From assembly GCF_050589605.1 (NCBI RefSeq), contig NZ_JBNGOO010000007.1: a stretch of DNA of 64,000 bases; one strand, written 5' to 3'. A program made the translations under genes and the position numbers. Under the pieces are notes generated by a model, which saw only the letters and a program-made list of their open reading frames with translations, was not told the origin of the DNA and searched no databases. Position 1 is the first letter of the stretch. Each line of letters starts with the position of its first letter. Of the stretch, positions 53,645 through 64,000 are shown piece by piece. Source of the stretch: Granulosicoccus sp947495035 (GTDB taxonomy: Bacteria; Pseudomonadota; Gammaproteobacteria; Granulosicoccales; Granulosicoccaceae).

Positions 53645-53847
53645 TTGAAGCCTCCGGCAAGGGGCAGGGCAACTCTGCTGAGCTGCGATATGCTGCTGCT
53701 TCGTATTACGTCGTTTTACCTACCCGTTTACCTGCTGATCCATGCCTGTCGTAACATGCCCTGGCTGCCGTTGCCGCGTCCTTGCTGGCGACAATCACGG
53801 CAACGGTTGTCGATGTCATTTCCTTGGGTCACCAACTAGAGGTCTGG

Positions 53848-54369
53848 ATGGAAGGTAGGGCTGCGTGGTTACATCAACAGCAATCCTGCATCGGGTTTGA
53901 TGAACTGACATCCATGGTGTCCGAACTGATGAGTCTGTTCGTGCGAGAACAGGACCATGCCTGTGTCAGCAGTGGGGCCGCCTCAGCGGACTGGGTCTCA
54001 CCCAGCGGGCTGACTCGCGTGATTCGTCACGGCAGCAGTGCCGCCTTGCACAGCGTGCTCAATCAGGTACCTGATGCCATCGCGGCGGAATTCGAAGTGA
54101 TTCACTGTGACATCCCGGAATTCTCGTGGTGCGAGTACCTGTGGCCCCATCTGCAGCGCAGCAATGCCTGTCAGAGGCAATCGATGCAGATCAGTCTGCC
54201 GGCGACCTGTCTGGTCGAATTGATGAATTTTCACGAGCAGCACCAGACGTCATGGTTGCGTCGCTACATGATGGCCAATCCGGAAAGCTCACTGACGGTT
54301 TCCAGACGTCGTGCCCAGGTCAACAAAATTGGCATAGTGGCTGAGCCTGACCGGTTCCAGTTGCTTTAG
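53848..54369 (+). CDS. Hypothetical protein
   Basis: An unrecognised 173-residue protein. The ATG at 53848 has AGAGGT six bases upstream, which favours it over a TTG at 53782. It is probably soluble and rather Cys- and Trp-rich (for example HCDIPEFSWCEYLWPHLQRSNAC), with no signal peptide or membrane segment. Its last 81 bp overlap the 3' end of the convergent GGDEF-EAL gene, so one or both C-termini are unusual. Whether it is expressed is uncertain; the ribosome binding site and open length are the only support. Confidence 0.45.
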   Translation: MEGRAAWLHQQQSCIGFDELTSMVSELMSLFVREQDHACVSSGAASADWVSPSGLTRVIRHGSSAALHSVLNQVPDAIAAEFEVIHCDIPEFSWCEYLWPHLQRSNACQRQSMQISLPATCLVELMNFHEQHQTSWLRRYMMANPESSLTVSRRRAQVNKIGIVAEPDRFQLL

Positions 54370-57018
54370 GCGAGCAGCCATCTCACGAGCCGGCAGCGGT
54401 TGCGAGAAGTGATAGCCCTGGTAGCCTTCGCAACCTTCCATGGCGAGCATGGGCAGGATCTCGCCATCTTCCACACCTTCGGCAATCACCCGGATACCCA
54501 GCGTTCTGGCCAGGGCGATGATGCTCTTGATGACCGTGATGGCATGCGGAAAACGCGATATATCGGCAATGAAGGAGCGATCGATCTTCAGATGGTCCAG
54601 AGGCAACTGGCTCAGATACGCCAGGGAAGAATAGCCGGTACCGAAATCATCGAGTGATATCTGAACTCCCAATTGCTTGATATCATTGATGATATTGGTT
54701 TCTATCGTTTGCACCAGAGCCGACTCGGTTATTTCCAGAATCAGGCTGTCCGGCCGCATGGAATGCTTGTCCAGAATCGCCGCCACCCGTTGTGCAAAAT
54801 GTGGCATTCCCAGTTGACGCGCCGACACATTCACCGACATGGTCGTTGCCGGTCCGATCAGTCCCTTGCGCAGCCAGATGCGGTGCTGACCACAGGCCTG
54901 ACTGATGGCCCATTCCCCCAGCTCACCGATCAGGCCGGTTTCCTCGAGAACATCGATGAAGGCGCCGGGACTGACATGTTCGCCGGTATCCTGCGGCCAG
55001 CGCAGCAGGGCTTCAAAGCCCAGCAGGCGTTGTTCCCTGATCAACAGCTGCGGCTGGTAGAACAGTTCGAAGTCCTGGCGGTCGACCGCTCGGCGCAGGC
55101 TGGTGATCATGACAGAGCGATCACGCTGTGCCTGGTCCAGCTCCGGTGTGAAGAATACATGTCGTGAGCGACCGGAGAGCTTGGCTCTGTACAGGGCCAC
55201 GTCGGCCTGCTTGATCAGACTGTTGGCATCCTGGACACCTCTGTTTTCCATACCGGTTGCCAGAGCGATGCCGACACTGGCAGACACATAGACCTCTTCC
55301 ATCTGCAGCAGGAAAGGCTGCTTCAGCACGTGGACGATGGCGTCAGCCACGATGCTGGCATCCTGGCTGTTGTCCAGCGTGCGCAGGGTGACGGTGAATT
55401 CGTCGCCACCGAGTCGCGCCACGATATCGTCTTCACGAACCGTGTGGCGGATCCGGTGAGCCACCTGTTGCAGCAATTCATCGCCGGCATCATGCCCGAG
55501 GGTATCGTTGACGGCCTTGAAACCGTCGAGATCGATGAACAGCAGCGCAAGGATTCCATGGGGCTTGCGTTCTTCCAGCGAGCTGTGCAGCTGGTCGAGA
55601 AAACTGGTGCGATTGGGCAATCCGGTCAGCGCGTCGTGGTGTGCAATCTGCGTCAGTCGTCTTTCAGCCAGATACTGCTCGGTGATGTCCATGATCACGA
55701 CCAGACTGCCAGTCAGCATCTGCAGGGAATTCATCAATCCGGTGGCATTCATGCTGACCCACAGCGAGCGCTGGTCCGGAGGGGTCAGTCTCACTACCTG
55801 ACGATAGGTCTGACCATCGAGCAGTGCCCGACGCATGTCCATCAGGGTCTGCGGTCGCTGGTCCTCGTGCAGGGCATCGATCCAGCCGCTGCCCATGTTC
55901 TTTTCCAGCGACTGTCCCGTCAGCTGGCACCACATGTCATTGGCGTAGTCACAGGTCCATTCCTGGTTGAGCTTGACGATGCCTACCGGCGCCAGTTGTG
56001 TCAGCGTCTGGTACTGCACGGCAGCACTCTGCAGTTCGTGAGCTGACTGGACACGGTCGCTGATATCGTTGAATACCAGCGTGGTGAAGACGCTGTCCTT
56101 GACGCGGGTATGAAACATCGACAGCTCCACGGCGAAGCTGTGTCCATCGGCCCGGCGGGCTGTCACTTCGCGGATCACGAAGGGACGTTCATCATGCGAT
56201 TGCAGACTGTTGTAGTACGTGGCAGCCCGGCGAGTCAGTGTTCCGATGACATCCTCCGGCAGAAACACGCTGACGGGTGAGCCCAGTGTCTGATTGATGT
56301 CTACACCGAACAAGGTCTCGCAGGCCCGATTGAATGCCGTGATCCGGCATTGGTCATCCACGGTCATGACACCATTGAACGTGGCATCCAGCAGTGTCAC
56401 CAGCTGTCGACTGGTTTCTCCGATATCGGCAATGACATTGTTGATACCGCGGTTGACGATACTGTTGATGTGCACCCGCATGAAGGCATCGAGCATCGAT
56501 TGCAGGCGGTTGACCAGTACCAGGTCGAAGCGCAGGCGGGCATTCGCCACGAACAGCAAGGCTCGCAGCTCCGATTTCTCGCAGATCGGCAGCAGGGCAT
56601 AGGAATGGATACGCGGATGGCAGCTGGGCAGGTTGATGCTGACCTTGTCTTCTGCCGCATTGCTGAACACCGACTTGCCGGTATCGATGACGTCCTGCAG
56701 CAGCTCGTCAGCCTGACGATGCAACAAGGTGTCGTGTTGTCGTGACAGCACACTGCTGGCATCCACCGATACCACGGCGTCGAGTATGACTCGGGTTCTT
56801 GCCTTGGCATCCGATGGGGAGGTATCGATTCGCAGTACGCAGCCGTAGGCTGCATCCACCAGCCGCAAGGCTTCGATGATCAGTTCTTCACCCAGATCGC
56901 GCGGTGACAGGCCCCGTGCCACACGGTCTCCGACGCGATTCAGAAATCGTTTCTGAATGTTGTCTACCGCTTGCCGTACTTCGAAATCAGCACGCCGTTC
57001 TGTTTCGATTTCGCTCAC
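54289..57018 (-). CDS. GAF-PAS-PAS-GGDEF-EAL cyclic-di-GMP signalling protein
   Basis: About 909 residues with no membrane segment. An N-terminal GAF-like region (about 5-215) is followed by two PAS domains (for example DATFNGVMTVDDQCRITAFNRACETLFG). A GGDEF domain follows, with HHDALTGLPNR and an intact LGGDEF near residue 538, preceded by RxxD of an inhibitory site (REDD). The EAL domain has GFEALLRW, DDFGTGYSSL and LKIDRSF. Both c-di-GMP synthesis and breakdown sites look intact, so net activity cannot be called. The GTG at 57018 has GAGGAA upstream; the frame is open to a TTG at 57144. Its 3' end overlaps the preceding convergent gene by 81 bp. Confidence 0.9.
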   Translation of the reverse strand: MSEIETERRADFEVRQAVDNIQKRFLNRVGDRVARGLSPRDLGEELIIEALRLVDAAYGCVLRIDTSPSDAKARTRVILDAVVSVDASSVLSRQHDTLLHRQADELLQDVIDTGKSVFSNAAEDKVSINLPSCHPRIHSYALLPICEKSELRALLFVANARLRFDLVLVNRLQSMLDAFMRVHINSIVNRGINNVIADIGETSRQLVTLLDATFNGVMTVDDQCRITAFNRACETLFGVDINQTLGSPVSVFLPEDVIGTLTRRAATYYNSLQSHDERPFVIREVTARRADGHSFAVELSMFHTRVKDSVFTTLVFNDISDRVQSAHELQSAAVQYQTLTQLAPVGIVKLNQEWTCDYANDMWCQLTGQSLEKNMGSGWIDALHEDQRPQTLMDMRRALLDGQTYRQVVRLTPPDQRSLWVSMNATGLMNSLQMLTGSLVVIMDITEQYLAERRLTQIAHHDALTGLPNRTSFLDQLHSSLEERKPHGILALLFIDLDGFKAVNDTLGHDAGDELLQQVAHRIRHTVREDDIVARLGGDEFTVTLRTLDNSQDASIVADAIVHVLKQPFLLQMEEVYVSASVGIALATGMENRGVQDANSLIKQADVALYRAKLSGRSRHVFFTPELDQAQRDRSVMITSLRRAVDRQDFELFYQPQLLIREQRLLGFEALLRWPQDTGEHVSPGAFIDVLEETGLIGELGEWAISQACGQHRIWLRKGLIGPATTMSVNVSARQLGMPHFAQRVAAILDKHSMRPDSLILEITESALVQTIETNIINDIKQLGVQISLDDFGTGYSSLAYLSQLPLDHLKIDRSFIADISRFPHAITVIKSIIALARTLGIRVIAEGVEDGEILPMLAMEGCEGYQGYHFSQPLPAREMAARLKQLEPVRLSHYANFVDLGTTSGNRQ

Positions 57019-57297
57019 ACGAATCAGTATTCCTCGACTCCGCGGATGCGGGTTTGCAACTCCCCGGAGCCGGGAACACCATTCGGCTGATACATGGATT
57101 TCGGGGGCATGGCCTACTCTGAGTGGATAGTGTAGTTCACGCAACTTATTGTGGGCTGAGGAAACCCGTTATGCAGCTATCAGATATGTACTGTCGCCAG
57201 AGAGCAAAATGAACTAGCCGGTTTTCCCGGTCGGCTTGAACAGCGAAGATCTGTACCACCAACGCAGGTTGGCAGGCAGTGCGCCCTGCAGAAGGAC

Positions 57298-58035
57298 TCA
57301 GCGGTGCAACCAGCGACGGATGCAGTCAAGCTGACCCTGATCACCCGGTGGAACGGCAATCATGGCGGCCTGGCGGAATCCCAGTTCCTGGGCCAGTTCG
57401 GCGGCTCGGGCACTGTTGACCACCAGGGGCAGTGCCTGCAGTCGGGGCAGGTGTGCTGCCGCCAGGGTCACCAGATTCTCCAGGGTTTCGTTGCTGGTGA
57501 TGCTGATCAGGTCGGGTGGCTGGCGCTCGACAATTCGTGTCACCTGCGCTGCGGGTATACGGGGAAGTCGGCGTCGATAGACTTCTGCACTGGCAACCTG
57601 CCAGCCCAGTTTCTGCAAGCCGGGGCCCAGCAGACCACGACCGGCACAGCCCTTGACCAGTAGCAGCCTACCCGCTCGGCAGGTGCTTATCTGCGCCAGA
57701 AAGGATTCACTGTTGTAGGGAGAGTCCGGCAGGAAGGCCAGTGGTTGGCCAAGACGCTGCAGCGCTGCTCCGGTGGCCGCCCCGATGGCATGAACGGCAA
57801 GCCCGACCCAGGGCAGGGGACGCTGCCGGTGGGCCTGTCTGACCGCGTTGACACTGGTGAACAACACGCTGTCATAGCGTTCGGCCAGGTCCGTATCCAG
57901 CGTGGTATCGCGCAGGGCTTCGATTTCCAGACAGGGAAGATGGCTGACCGACAGGCCCAGAGCCTCCAACTGCTCGATGAAGGGCTGCTGCTGGCCGAGC
58001 GGTCGGGTGATCAGGATATGGGGCGTGGCGCTCAT
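57298..58035 (-). CDS. hemD: Uroporphyrinogen-III synthase
   Basis: Cyclises hydroxymethylbilane to uroporphyrinogen III in haem and sirohaem synthesis; 245 residues. The family is poorly conserved, but HILITRPLGQQQPFIEQLEALG, LFTSVNAVRQA, RLLLVKGCAGRGLL and ISITSNETLENLV are characteristic of the two-domain fold. It is divergent from argH. hemC, usually directly upstream of hemD in gammaproteobacteria, is not adjacent here. Confidence 0.88.
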   Translation of the reverse strand: MSATPHILITRPLGQQQPFIEQLEALGLSVSHLPCLEIEALRDTTLDTDLAERYDSVLFTSVNAVRQAHRQRPLPWVGLAVHAIGAATGAALQRLGQPLAFLPDSPYNSESFLAQISTCRAGRLLLVKGCAGRGLLGPGLQKLGWQVASAEVYRRRLPRIPAAQVTRIVERQPPDLISITSNETLENLVTLAAAHLPRLQALPLVVNSARAAELAQELGFRQAAMIAVPPGDQGQLDCIRRWLHR

Positions 58036-58117
58036 GGTGTCGATAGTCTACCTGCGCTATCCGAGTCCGGCGCTTCCCAGTACACTTGCGTGGTTTTCTG
58101 CACACGACGATTTCATC

Positions 58118-59568
<1,451 letters not shown>

Positions 59569-59584
<16 letters not shown>

Positions 59585-60246
59585 AGCTTCAGCCAGTTGG
59601 AGACGTCGGCGACTTCGTCGGCGCTCACACTGTGCGGGATGGGGTAGCTGTGCCATTCCAGCGCCACCTTGTGTTCGAGCATCACATCGCGTGATTGCTC
59701 GGCATGGCGAATCTGGATGACGTCGTCGTAGAGCCCGTGAGCCATGAAGACCGGGACCGACTGGCGCTCTGGAGTGATCGCCGGCAGAGAGGTTTCCTGA
59801 ATGGGCAGATAGGTGGACAGGGCCAGAATGCCGCCGAGGGTGTGCTTGCCGGTCAGGCCTTCGTACAGGGCAATGGCGCCGCCCTGGGAGAAACCGGCCA
59901 GGGTGATGTTGCGCGCCGGTATGCCGGCCTCGATCTGGCTGTCGATCAGTTCACTGACCAGACTGGCGGATTCGGTGATACCGGCCGTGTCCTGCTGGCG
60001 ACTGCCGAAGTCCATGGAGTTGATGTCATACCAGCCCCGCATGGCCGCCCCGCCATTGACCGTGATGGGTCGGACAGGCGCATGGGGAAACAGGAAACGC
60101 ACGCCGGGGCGTTGCAGCAACTGCAGTTCAGGGACAATGGGCTCGAAGTCATGACCACTGGCACCAAGTCCATGTAGCCATATGACGGCGTATTCCGGTT
60201 GGTCGGCGGTGTTGATCTCGATGCAGTCGAGCAGTTTCCGGGTCAT
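59569..60246 (-). CDS. Carboxylesterase/phospholipase family alpha-beta hydrolase
   Basis: A 225-residue serine hydrolase of the carboxylesterase 2 family. The oxyanion region is VIWLHGLGASGHDFEPIVPEL, the nucleophile elbow is GFSQGGA, and the acid and base are in AHGLYDDVIQI and PIPHSVSADEV. The ATG at 60246 matches family N-termini; the upstream open frame is not supported. Likely a soluble esterase on short-chain substrates; the substrate is unknown. Confidence 0.9.
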
Positions 60247-60319
60247 GGGTGCTGGCGGTTTCAGGGTATCGAGTGGGCGAGGCGAGTATACTCCAAAGCC
60301 CCCGATCGAAAGTGCCGGC

Positions 60320-60553
60320 ATGATTCTGCAACCACCGATAACACTGATTTCCAGCCTCGTCGTGCTGTTGGCCCTGTCCGGCTGTGGCAACAAGGGAGAC
60401 CTGTACCTGCCGGATGATCCGGTCATTCAGCAGGATATGGAACAATTGCAGCGTGTCCTGGATATCGACGAAGTACCGGTGGCGGAGCCAGTGGAAGTGG
60501 ACGATGAGCAGATCGAGGACAAACCGGCAAAGAAGGATACCGCGAAACCCTGA
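60320..60553 (+). CDS. lptM: LptM-type small lipoprotein
   Basis: A 77-residue lipoprotein. A hydrophobic signal (LISSLVVLLALSGC) ends in a lipobox and is followed by GNKGDLYLP, the hallmark of LptM (YifL), which helps the LPS transporter LptD/LptE mature. The C-terminal half is acidic and probably disordered. Position directly upstream of lysA and dapF is conserved in many gammaproteobacteria and supports the call. Confidence 0.88.
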   Translation: MILQPPITLISSLVVLLALSGCGNKGDLYLPDDPVIQQDMEQLQRVLDIDEVPVAEPVEVDDEQIEDKPAKKDTAKP

Positions 60554-60658
60554 ACCGACAGGCTGGACGCCGCGGCGGCCGCCAACCCGAATACCGACGC
60601 CTCGACTGTCGATCGGCAGACTCGAGCCCAAACCGATTTCACCTGAAGACCCCATCGC

Positions 60659-61906
60659 ATGACTGCCTTCTACCGTCAATCCGGATCGATGATGAGCGAC
60701 CGGAAATCCCTGAGTTCGCTGGCTGATGAGTTCGGCACACCCCTGTATGTCTACAATCGGGGTGCCATCGAGCATGCCTGGCAGGAATTCGAAACGGCCC
60801 TGCAGGGGCATCGTCATCTGATCTGCTATGCCGTCAAGGCCAACAGCAATCTGGCCATCCTGAATATTCTGGCCCGCCTCGGATCAGGTTTCGACATCGT
60901 CTCGGTGGGCGAGCTCAGACGGGTGCTGGCAGCCGGCGGACAGGCCGATCGCATCGTGTTCTCGGGGGTGGGCAAGAGTGCTGCGGAAATGGCCGCCGGA
61001 CTGGAAGCGGGCATTCGCTGCTTCAATGTCGAGTCCGATGCCGAGCTCGATCGCCTGGCCGAGGTGGCGGCGGCTCACGGTGTCGTGGCACCCGTTTCCC
61101 TGCGCATCAATCCCGACGTCGATGCCCAGACACACCCCTATATCTCCACCGGTCTGAAGGAAAACAAGTTCGGTATCGGCATGAGCCATGCCATGGACAG
61201 TTACCGGCGCGGTGCGGAGCATGCCAGCCTGGCGATCAAGGGCATCGACTGTCACATCGGCTCCCAGTTGACGAGACTCTCACCCTATGCCGATGCCGTT
61301 GCATTGCTGATCGACATGGTCGATCGACTGGCCGATGAGGGCATTCGACTGTCACACCTCGATGTGGGGGGCGGCCAGGGTATAGCCTACTCCGAGGACG
61401 AGGCCAGCCTGGATATCGGTGCCTGGGCGGATTGCGTGATCCAGGGCATCGGCGACAGGGATCTGGAAATCATGGTGGAGCCGGGGCGTTACGTGGTCGG
61501 ACAGGCCGGCGTGCTGCTGACACGGGTGGAATATCTGAAGAACAATGAAGATCGCCATTTTGCCGTGGTCGATGCGGCCATGAACGACCTGATTCGCCCG
61601 GCCTTGTACAGCGCCTGGCAGGCCATCGAGGAAGTGGAGACACTGCCGCGAGAGTCACAGGTGTATGACGTGGTGGGGCCGATCTGCGAATCTGCCGATT
61701 TTCTCGGCAAGCAACGTTCGCTGGCCATTGCACAGGACGATCTGCTGTGTGTGCGATCGGCCGGTGCCTATGCCGCAGTCATGAGCTCCAACTACAACAC
61801 GCGGGCACGTGCAGCCGAAGTCATGGTCGATGGTGACGATGCCCATCTGGTGCGTGCCCGGGAAAACATCGAGGACTTGTTTGCCAACGAGTATCTGTTG
61901 CCATGA
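60659..61906 (+). CDS. lysA: Diaminopimelate decarboxylase
   Basis: PLP enzyme making lysine from meso-diaminopimelate; 415 residues. The PLP lysine is in ICYAVKANSNLAIL, with further family motifs SVGELRRVLAAGG, KENKFGIGM, HIGSQLT and EPGRYVVGQAGVL. It follows lptM and overlaps dapF by four bases. Alternative ATGs at codons 11 and 12 (MMSDRKS) would shorten it slightly. Confidence 0.95.
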   Translation: MTAFYRQSGSMMSDRKSLSSLADEFGTPLYVYNRGAIEHAWQEFETALQGHRHLICYAVKANSNLAILNILARLGSGFDIVSVGELRRVLAAGGQADRIVFSGVGKSAAEMAAGLEAGIRCFNVESDAELDRLAEVAAAHGVVAPVSLRINPDVDAQTHPYISTGLKENKFGIGMSHAMDSYRRGAEHASLAIKGIDCHIGSQLTRLSPYADAVALLIDMVDRLADEGIRLSHLDVGGGQGIAYSEDEASLDIGAWADCVIQGIGDRDLEIMVEPGRYVVGQAGVLLTRVEYLKNNEDRHFAVVDAAMNDLIRPALYSAWQAIEEVETLPRESQVYDVVGPICESADFLGKQRSLAIAQDDLLCVRSAGAYAAVMSSNYNTRARAAEVMVDGDDAHLVRARENIEDLFANEYLLP

Positions 61907-62742
61907 CAGCGATCACCTTCACCAAGATGCACGGCCTGGGCAATGACTTCATGGTCATTGACAATCAACAGCAGAACATCCAGTTCGAGCCCGAGCTGAT
62001 TCGCAGGTTGTCGGACAGGCATACCGGCATCGGTTTCGATCAGCTGCTGGTGGTCGAGCGTCCCTCGGTGGCAGAAGCCGAGTTCGACTATCGGATCTTC
62101 AATGCCGATGGCGATGAGGTGGAGCATTGCGGCAACGGCGCGCGCTGCTTTGCACGTTTTGTCAGCGATCGAGGCATGACGCAGAGCCGTGTCATCCAGG
62201 TCAACACCAGCGGCGGTCTGATCACCCTGCGGCTGCAGGACGACGGGCAGGTAATGGTGCAGATGGGGGTACCGGTCTTCAACCCTGCCGGTGTGCCGTT
62301 TCTGTCCGAGGACGTGGAGGCCGCCCTGTATCACGATCTGCAGGTGGGTGGGGAGCTGTATCGGGTCGGGGTGGCCAGTATCGGTAATCCGCATGTACTG
62401 CTGCAGGTCGATGATGTCGACCTGGCTGATGTGGAAAGACTGGGACCGTTGGTGGAGAGTCACCCGCAGTTTCCGCGACGCGTCAATGTCGGATTCATGC
62501 AGATCATCGATCGCCAGCATGTGCGTCTGCGCGTGTTCGAACGCGGTGTCGGCGAGACGCAAGCCTGTGGCAGCGGAGCCTGTGCTGCCGTGGCCATTGC
62601 GCATCGTCAGGGCCTGCTTGACAAAACGGTGTCCGTGACCTTACCCGGTGGTGAGTTGAAAATACATTGGCCAAATGAAAACTCATCAATTGAAATGACG
62701 GGCCCATGTTCTACAGTCTTTGAAGGACACACGAGAATGTAG
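61903..62742 (+). CDS. dapF: Diaminopimelate epimerase
   Basis: Epimerises LL- to meso-diaminopimelate for lysine and peptidoglycan; 279 residues. The two catalytic cysteines lie in HCGNGARCFARF and ACGSGACAAV. It starts FTKMHGLGNDFMVIDN. The last 40 codons are clearly more AT-rich than the rest of the gene. Overlap with lysA (ATGA) suggests coupling, though the gene order acts against the pathway order. Confidence 0.96.
   Translation: MTAITFTKMHGLGNDFMVIDNQQQNIQFEPELIRRLSDRHTGIGFDQLLVVERPSVAEAEFDYRIFNADGDEVEHCGNGARCFARFVSDRGMTQSRVIQVNTSGGLITLRLQDDGQVMVQMGVPVFNPAGVPFLSEDVEAALYHDLQVGGELYRVGVASIGNPHVLLQVDDVDLADVERLGPLVESHPQFPRRVNVGFMQIIDRQHVRLRVFERGVGETQACGSGACAAVAIAHRQGLLDKTVSVTLPGGELKIHWPNENSSIEMTGPCSTVFEGHTRM
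62690..62717 (+). promoter_or_regulatory. Possible promoter for the DUF484-xerC genes
   Basis: TTGAAA (62690-62695) and TACAGT (62712-62717) are 16 bp apart within the AT-rich 3' end of dapF, 32 bp before the DUF484 start. The match is weak and may be chance. Confidence 0.25.
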
Positions 62743-62748
62743 AAAAAA

Positions 62749-63528
62749 ATGCAATCCGAACAATCTGATCTGGGCCACGCTTTGAGCGATGAAGACGTGC
62801 TTCGGTATCTGGGGGGCAACCCCGAGTTCTTCGTCAACAACCAGGACATCCTGCCCAGGCTGCGAATTCCCCATGAGTCCGGCAAGGCCGTTTCTCTGAT
62901 AGAAAGGCAAGTGAGCGTACTGCGTGGCAAATGCAGCACGCTGGAAAACAGTCTGCGGGATCTGATTGCGGTTGCCCGCGAAAACGAATCCCTGCATCAG
63001 CGGTTGCATCTGCTGCTGCAGGAAATCATCTCCACTCGCTCACTGGACCAGATCGTCACGCTGACCCGCAACAGTCTGCGGGAGAATTTCAATGCCGATG
63101 ATGTGCATGTGCTGCTGTTCGCCAGCAAGCCCAGGGCACCGAGAAAGTCGGCCAGCAGCAAGGCCGGTGGCAAGAGCACCACGCCTCGAACCCGCAAACA
63201 GAAGCCGGTGGAAGGCATGCAGATCATCGCTCACGATGATCCATCCATTGCGCTGTTCGATGAGCTATTTGCCGGTACGGACACGCTGTGCGGATTACCC
63301 AGTGAAGAGCATCTGGCCTGTTTCGTCGGTCAGGACTACGCCAACATTGCCTCGGCGGCGATGATTCCCCTGCAGCACAAGAACCGACTCGGTGTGGTCA
63401 TGCTCACCAGTCGTGATGAATCACGGTTTGCCTCCGGCAAGGGGGTGATGTTCCTGAATCAGCTGGGACAGCTGCTGAGCCGGCGGCTGCAGACCTACGG
63501 CACCATCGTGCCAGTGACGCCCGAGTGA
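62749..63528 (+). CDS. DUF484 family protein (GAF-like)
   Basis: A 259-residue cytoplasmic protein of the DUF484 family. The N-terminus SDEDVLRYLGGNPEFFVNNQDILPRLRIPHESGKAVSLIERQ is diagnostic, followed by a coiled coil (about 60-95) and a GAF-like domain interrupted by a basic Lys/Ser/Arg loop. Position between dapF and xerC is conserved across gammaproteobacteria, but the function is unknown. Its stop overlaps a GTG in the xerC frame. Confidence 0.9.
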   Translation: MQSEQSDLGHALSDEDVLRYLGGNPEFFVNNQDILPRLRIPHESGKAVSLIERQVSVLRGKCSTLENSLRDLIAVARENESLHQRLHLLLQEIISTRSLDQIVTLTRNSLRENFNADDVHVLLFASKPRAPRKSASSKAGGKSTTPRTRKQKPVEGMQIIAHDDPSIALFDELFAGTDTLCGLPSEEHLACFVGQDYANIASAAMIPLQHKNRLGVVMLTSRDESRFASGKGVMFLNQLGQLLSRRLQTYGTIVPVTPE

Positions 63529-63530
63529 AA

Positions 63531-64000
63531 ATGGACAGCGGCGAGCAGTCTGGCGGCGGTGTCACGGCGGACCTGTCGCCCGACGGCGCCGAGTCCGAGG
63601 CGGTATCGGTGTTCGATTCAGCGATCGAGCGATACCTCGAGGAGTTGCGAGTTGCCCGGCGCAGCTCGCCACATACGGTAAGCAATTACGCTCGTGACCT
63701 GCGAGCTGTCGCAGGCTCGGCGCTGAGCAGGGGAATCGACGGCTGGCAGTCACTGCGCAGCGATGACGTGCGGGCCATCATTGCCGAGCAGCATCGCAGC
63801 GGCATTTCCGGACGCAGTCTGGCGCGTCGCCTGTCAGCGTTGCGCGGTCTGTACAACTTCCTGCTGGGAGCCGGTGAGTGTGATCTGAACCCGGCCCAGG
63901 ACATCCTGGCCCCCAAGGACAAGAAAGCCCTGCCGTCCACGCTCGATCCGGAGGAAGTCAGCCGACTGCTGGCGCAGAATCTCAATGATCCGATGATCTG
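63531..64000 (+). CDS. xerC: Tyrosine recombinase XerC (5' part)
   Basis: The N-terminal 156 residues of a tyrosine recombinase, cut by the window end. The SAM-like core-binding domain is recognisable: YLEELRVARRSSPHTVSNYARDL, then SLARRLSALRGLYNFLL and NPAQDILAPK. XerC resolves chromosome dimers at dif with XerD. The catalytic domain is outside the window, and the C/D distinction rests on the dapF-DUF484-xerC context. A GTG at 63525 overlapping the upstream stop is an equally possible start. About 25 N-terminal residues are Gly/Ser/Asp-rich. Confidence 0.88.
   Translation, partial: MDSGEQSGGGVTADLSPDGAESEAVSVFDSAIERYLEELRVARRSSPHTVSNYARDLRAVAGSALSRGIDGWQSLRSDDVRAIIAEQHRSGISGRSLARRLSALRGLYNFLLGAGECDLNPAQDILAPKDKKALPSTLDPEEVSRLLAQNLNDPMI

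Overview
ORGANISM. The window reads as chromosomal DNA of a free-living, respiring gammaproteobacterium with fairly high GC. The evidence is the block mnmG-rsmG-parA-parB / atpIBEFHAGDC and rpmH-rnpA-yidD-yidC-mnmE lying divergent from dnaA-dnaN-recF-gyrB, which is the classic origin neighbourhood of this class. Long thrombospondin-type-3 repeats and type VI secretion accessory genes suggest a marine or surface-associated lineage, possibly near Granulosicoccaceae or Chromatiales; that placement is only a guess. LAYOUT. 1-2.5 kb: a BMP-family periplasmic binding protein and guanine deaminase (purine uptake and catabolism). 2.8-6.9 kb: a tight four-gene cluster of type VI secretion accessory proteins (DUF6484, TIGR02270-like, DUF2169, and a ketosynthase-fold protein without catalytic residues). 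7-17.2 kb: a small CsbD stress protein and a giant exported protein of about 3150 residues made of calcium-binding TSP3 repeats and ending in an OmpA barrel plus peptidoglycan-binding domain. 17.3-18.5 kb: a ChrR-like cupin and a DUF4150 (PAAR-like) protein. 18.7-21.7 kb: copper ATPase copA and cueR behind a MerR-type promoter. 21.8-30.3 kb: a class V aminotransferase and the complete F1Fo ATP synthase operon. 30.5-35.5 kb: parB, parA, rsmG, mnmG. 35.7-38.9 kb: an inserted ABC exporter, a WYL-domain regulator and a glutathione transferase. 39.1-43.3 kb: mnmE, yidC, yidD, rnpA, rpmH. 43.8-50.1 kb: dnaA, oriC, dnaN, recF (with three parS-like sites), gyrB. 50.2-64 kb: prlC, ubiD, an unknown gene, a GAF-PAS-PAS-GGDEF-EAL protein, hemD, argH, a carboxylesterase, lptM, lysA, dapF, a DUF484 gene and the start of xerC. 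HOW IT WORKS TOGETHER. The centre of the window is the replication and segregation hub. The dnaA-dnaN gap carries four perfect DnaA boxes and a DnaA-trio run. ParB encoded about 15 kb away should load on the parS-like sites in recF. The most unusual element is the giant gene: a 186-bp unit is repeated with no length drift in arrays of 7, 9, 3 and 2 copies, separated by 798-bp steps. The same reading frame then contains what looks like a C-terminal sorting signal directly followed by a second signal peptide, so one gene may yield a calcium-dependent surface filament and a separate outer-membrane OmpA anchor. No rRNA, tRNA, CRISPR array or insertion sequence was found.
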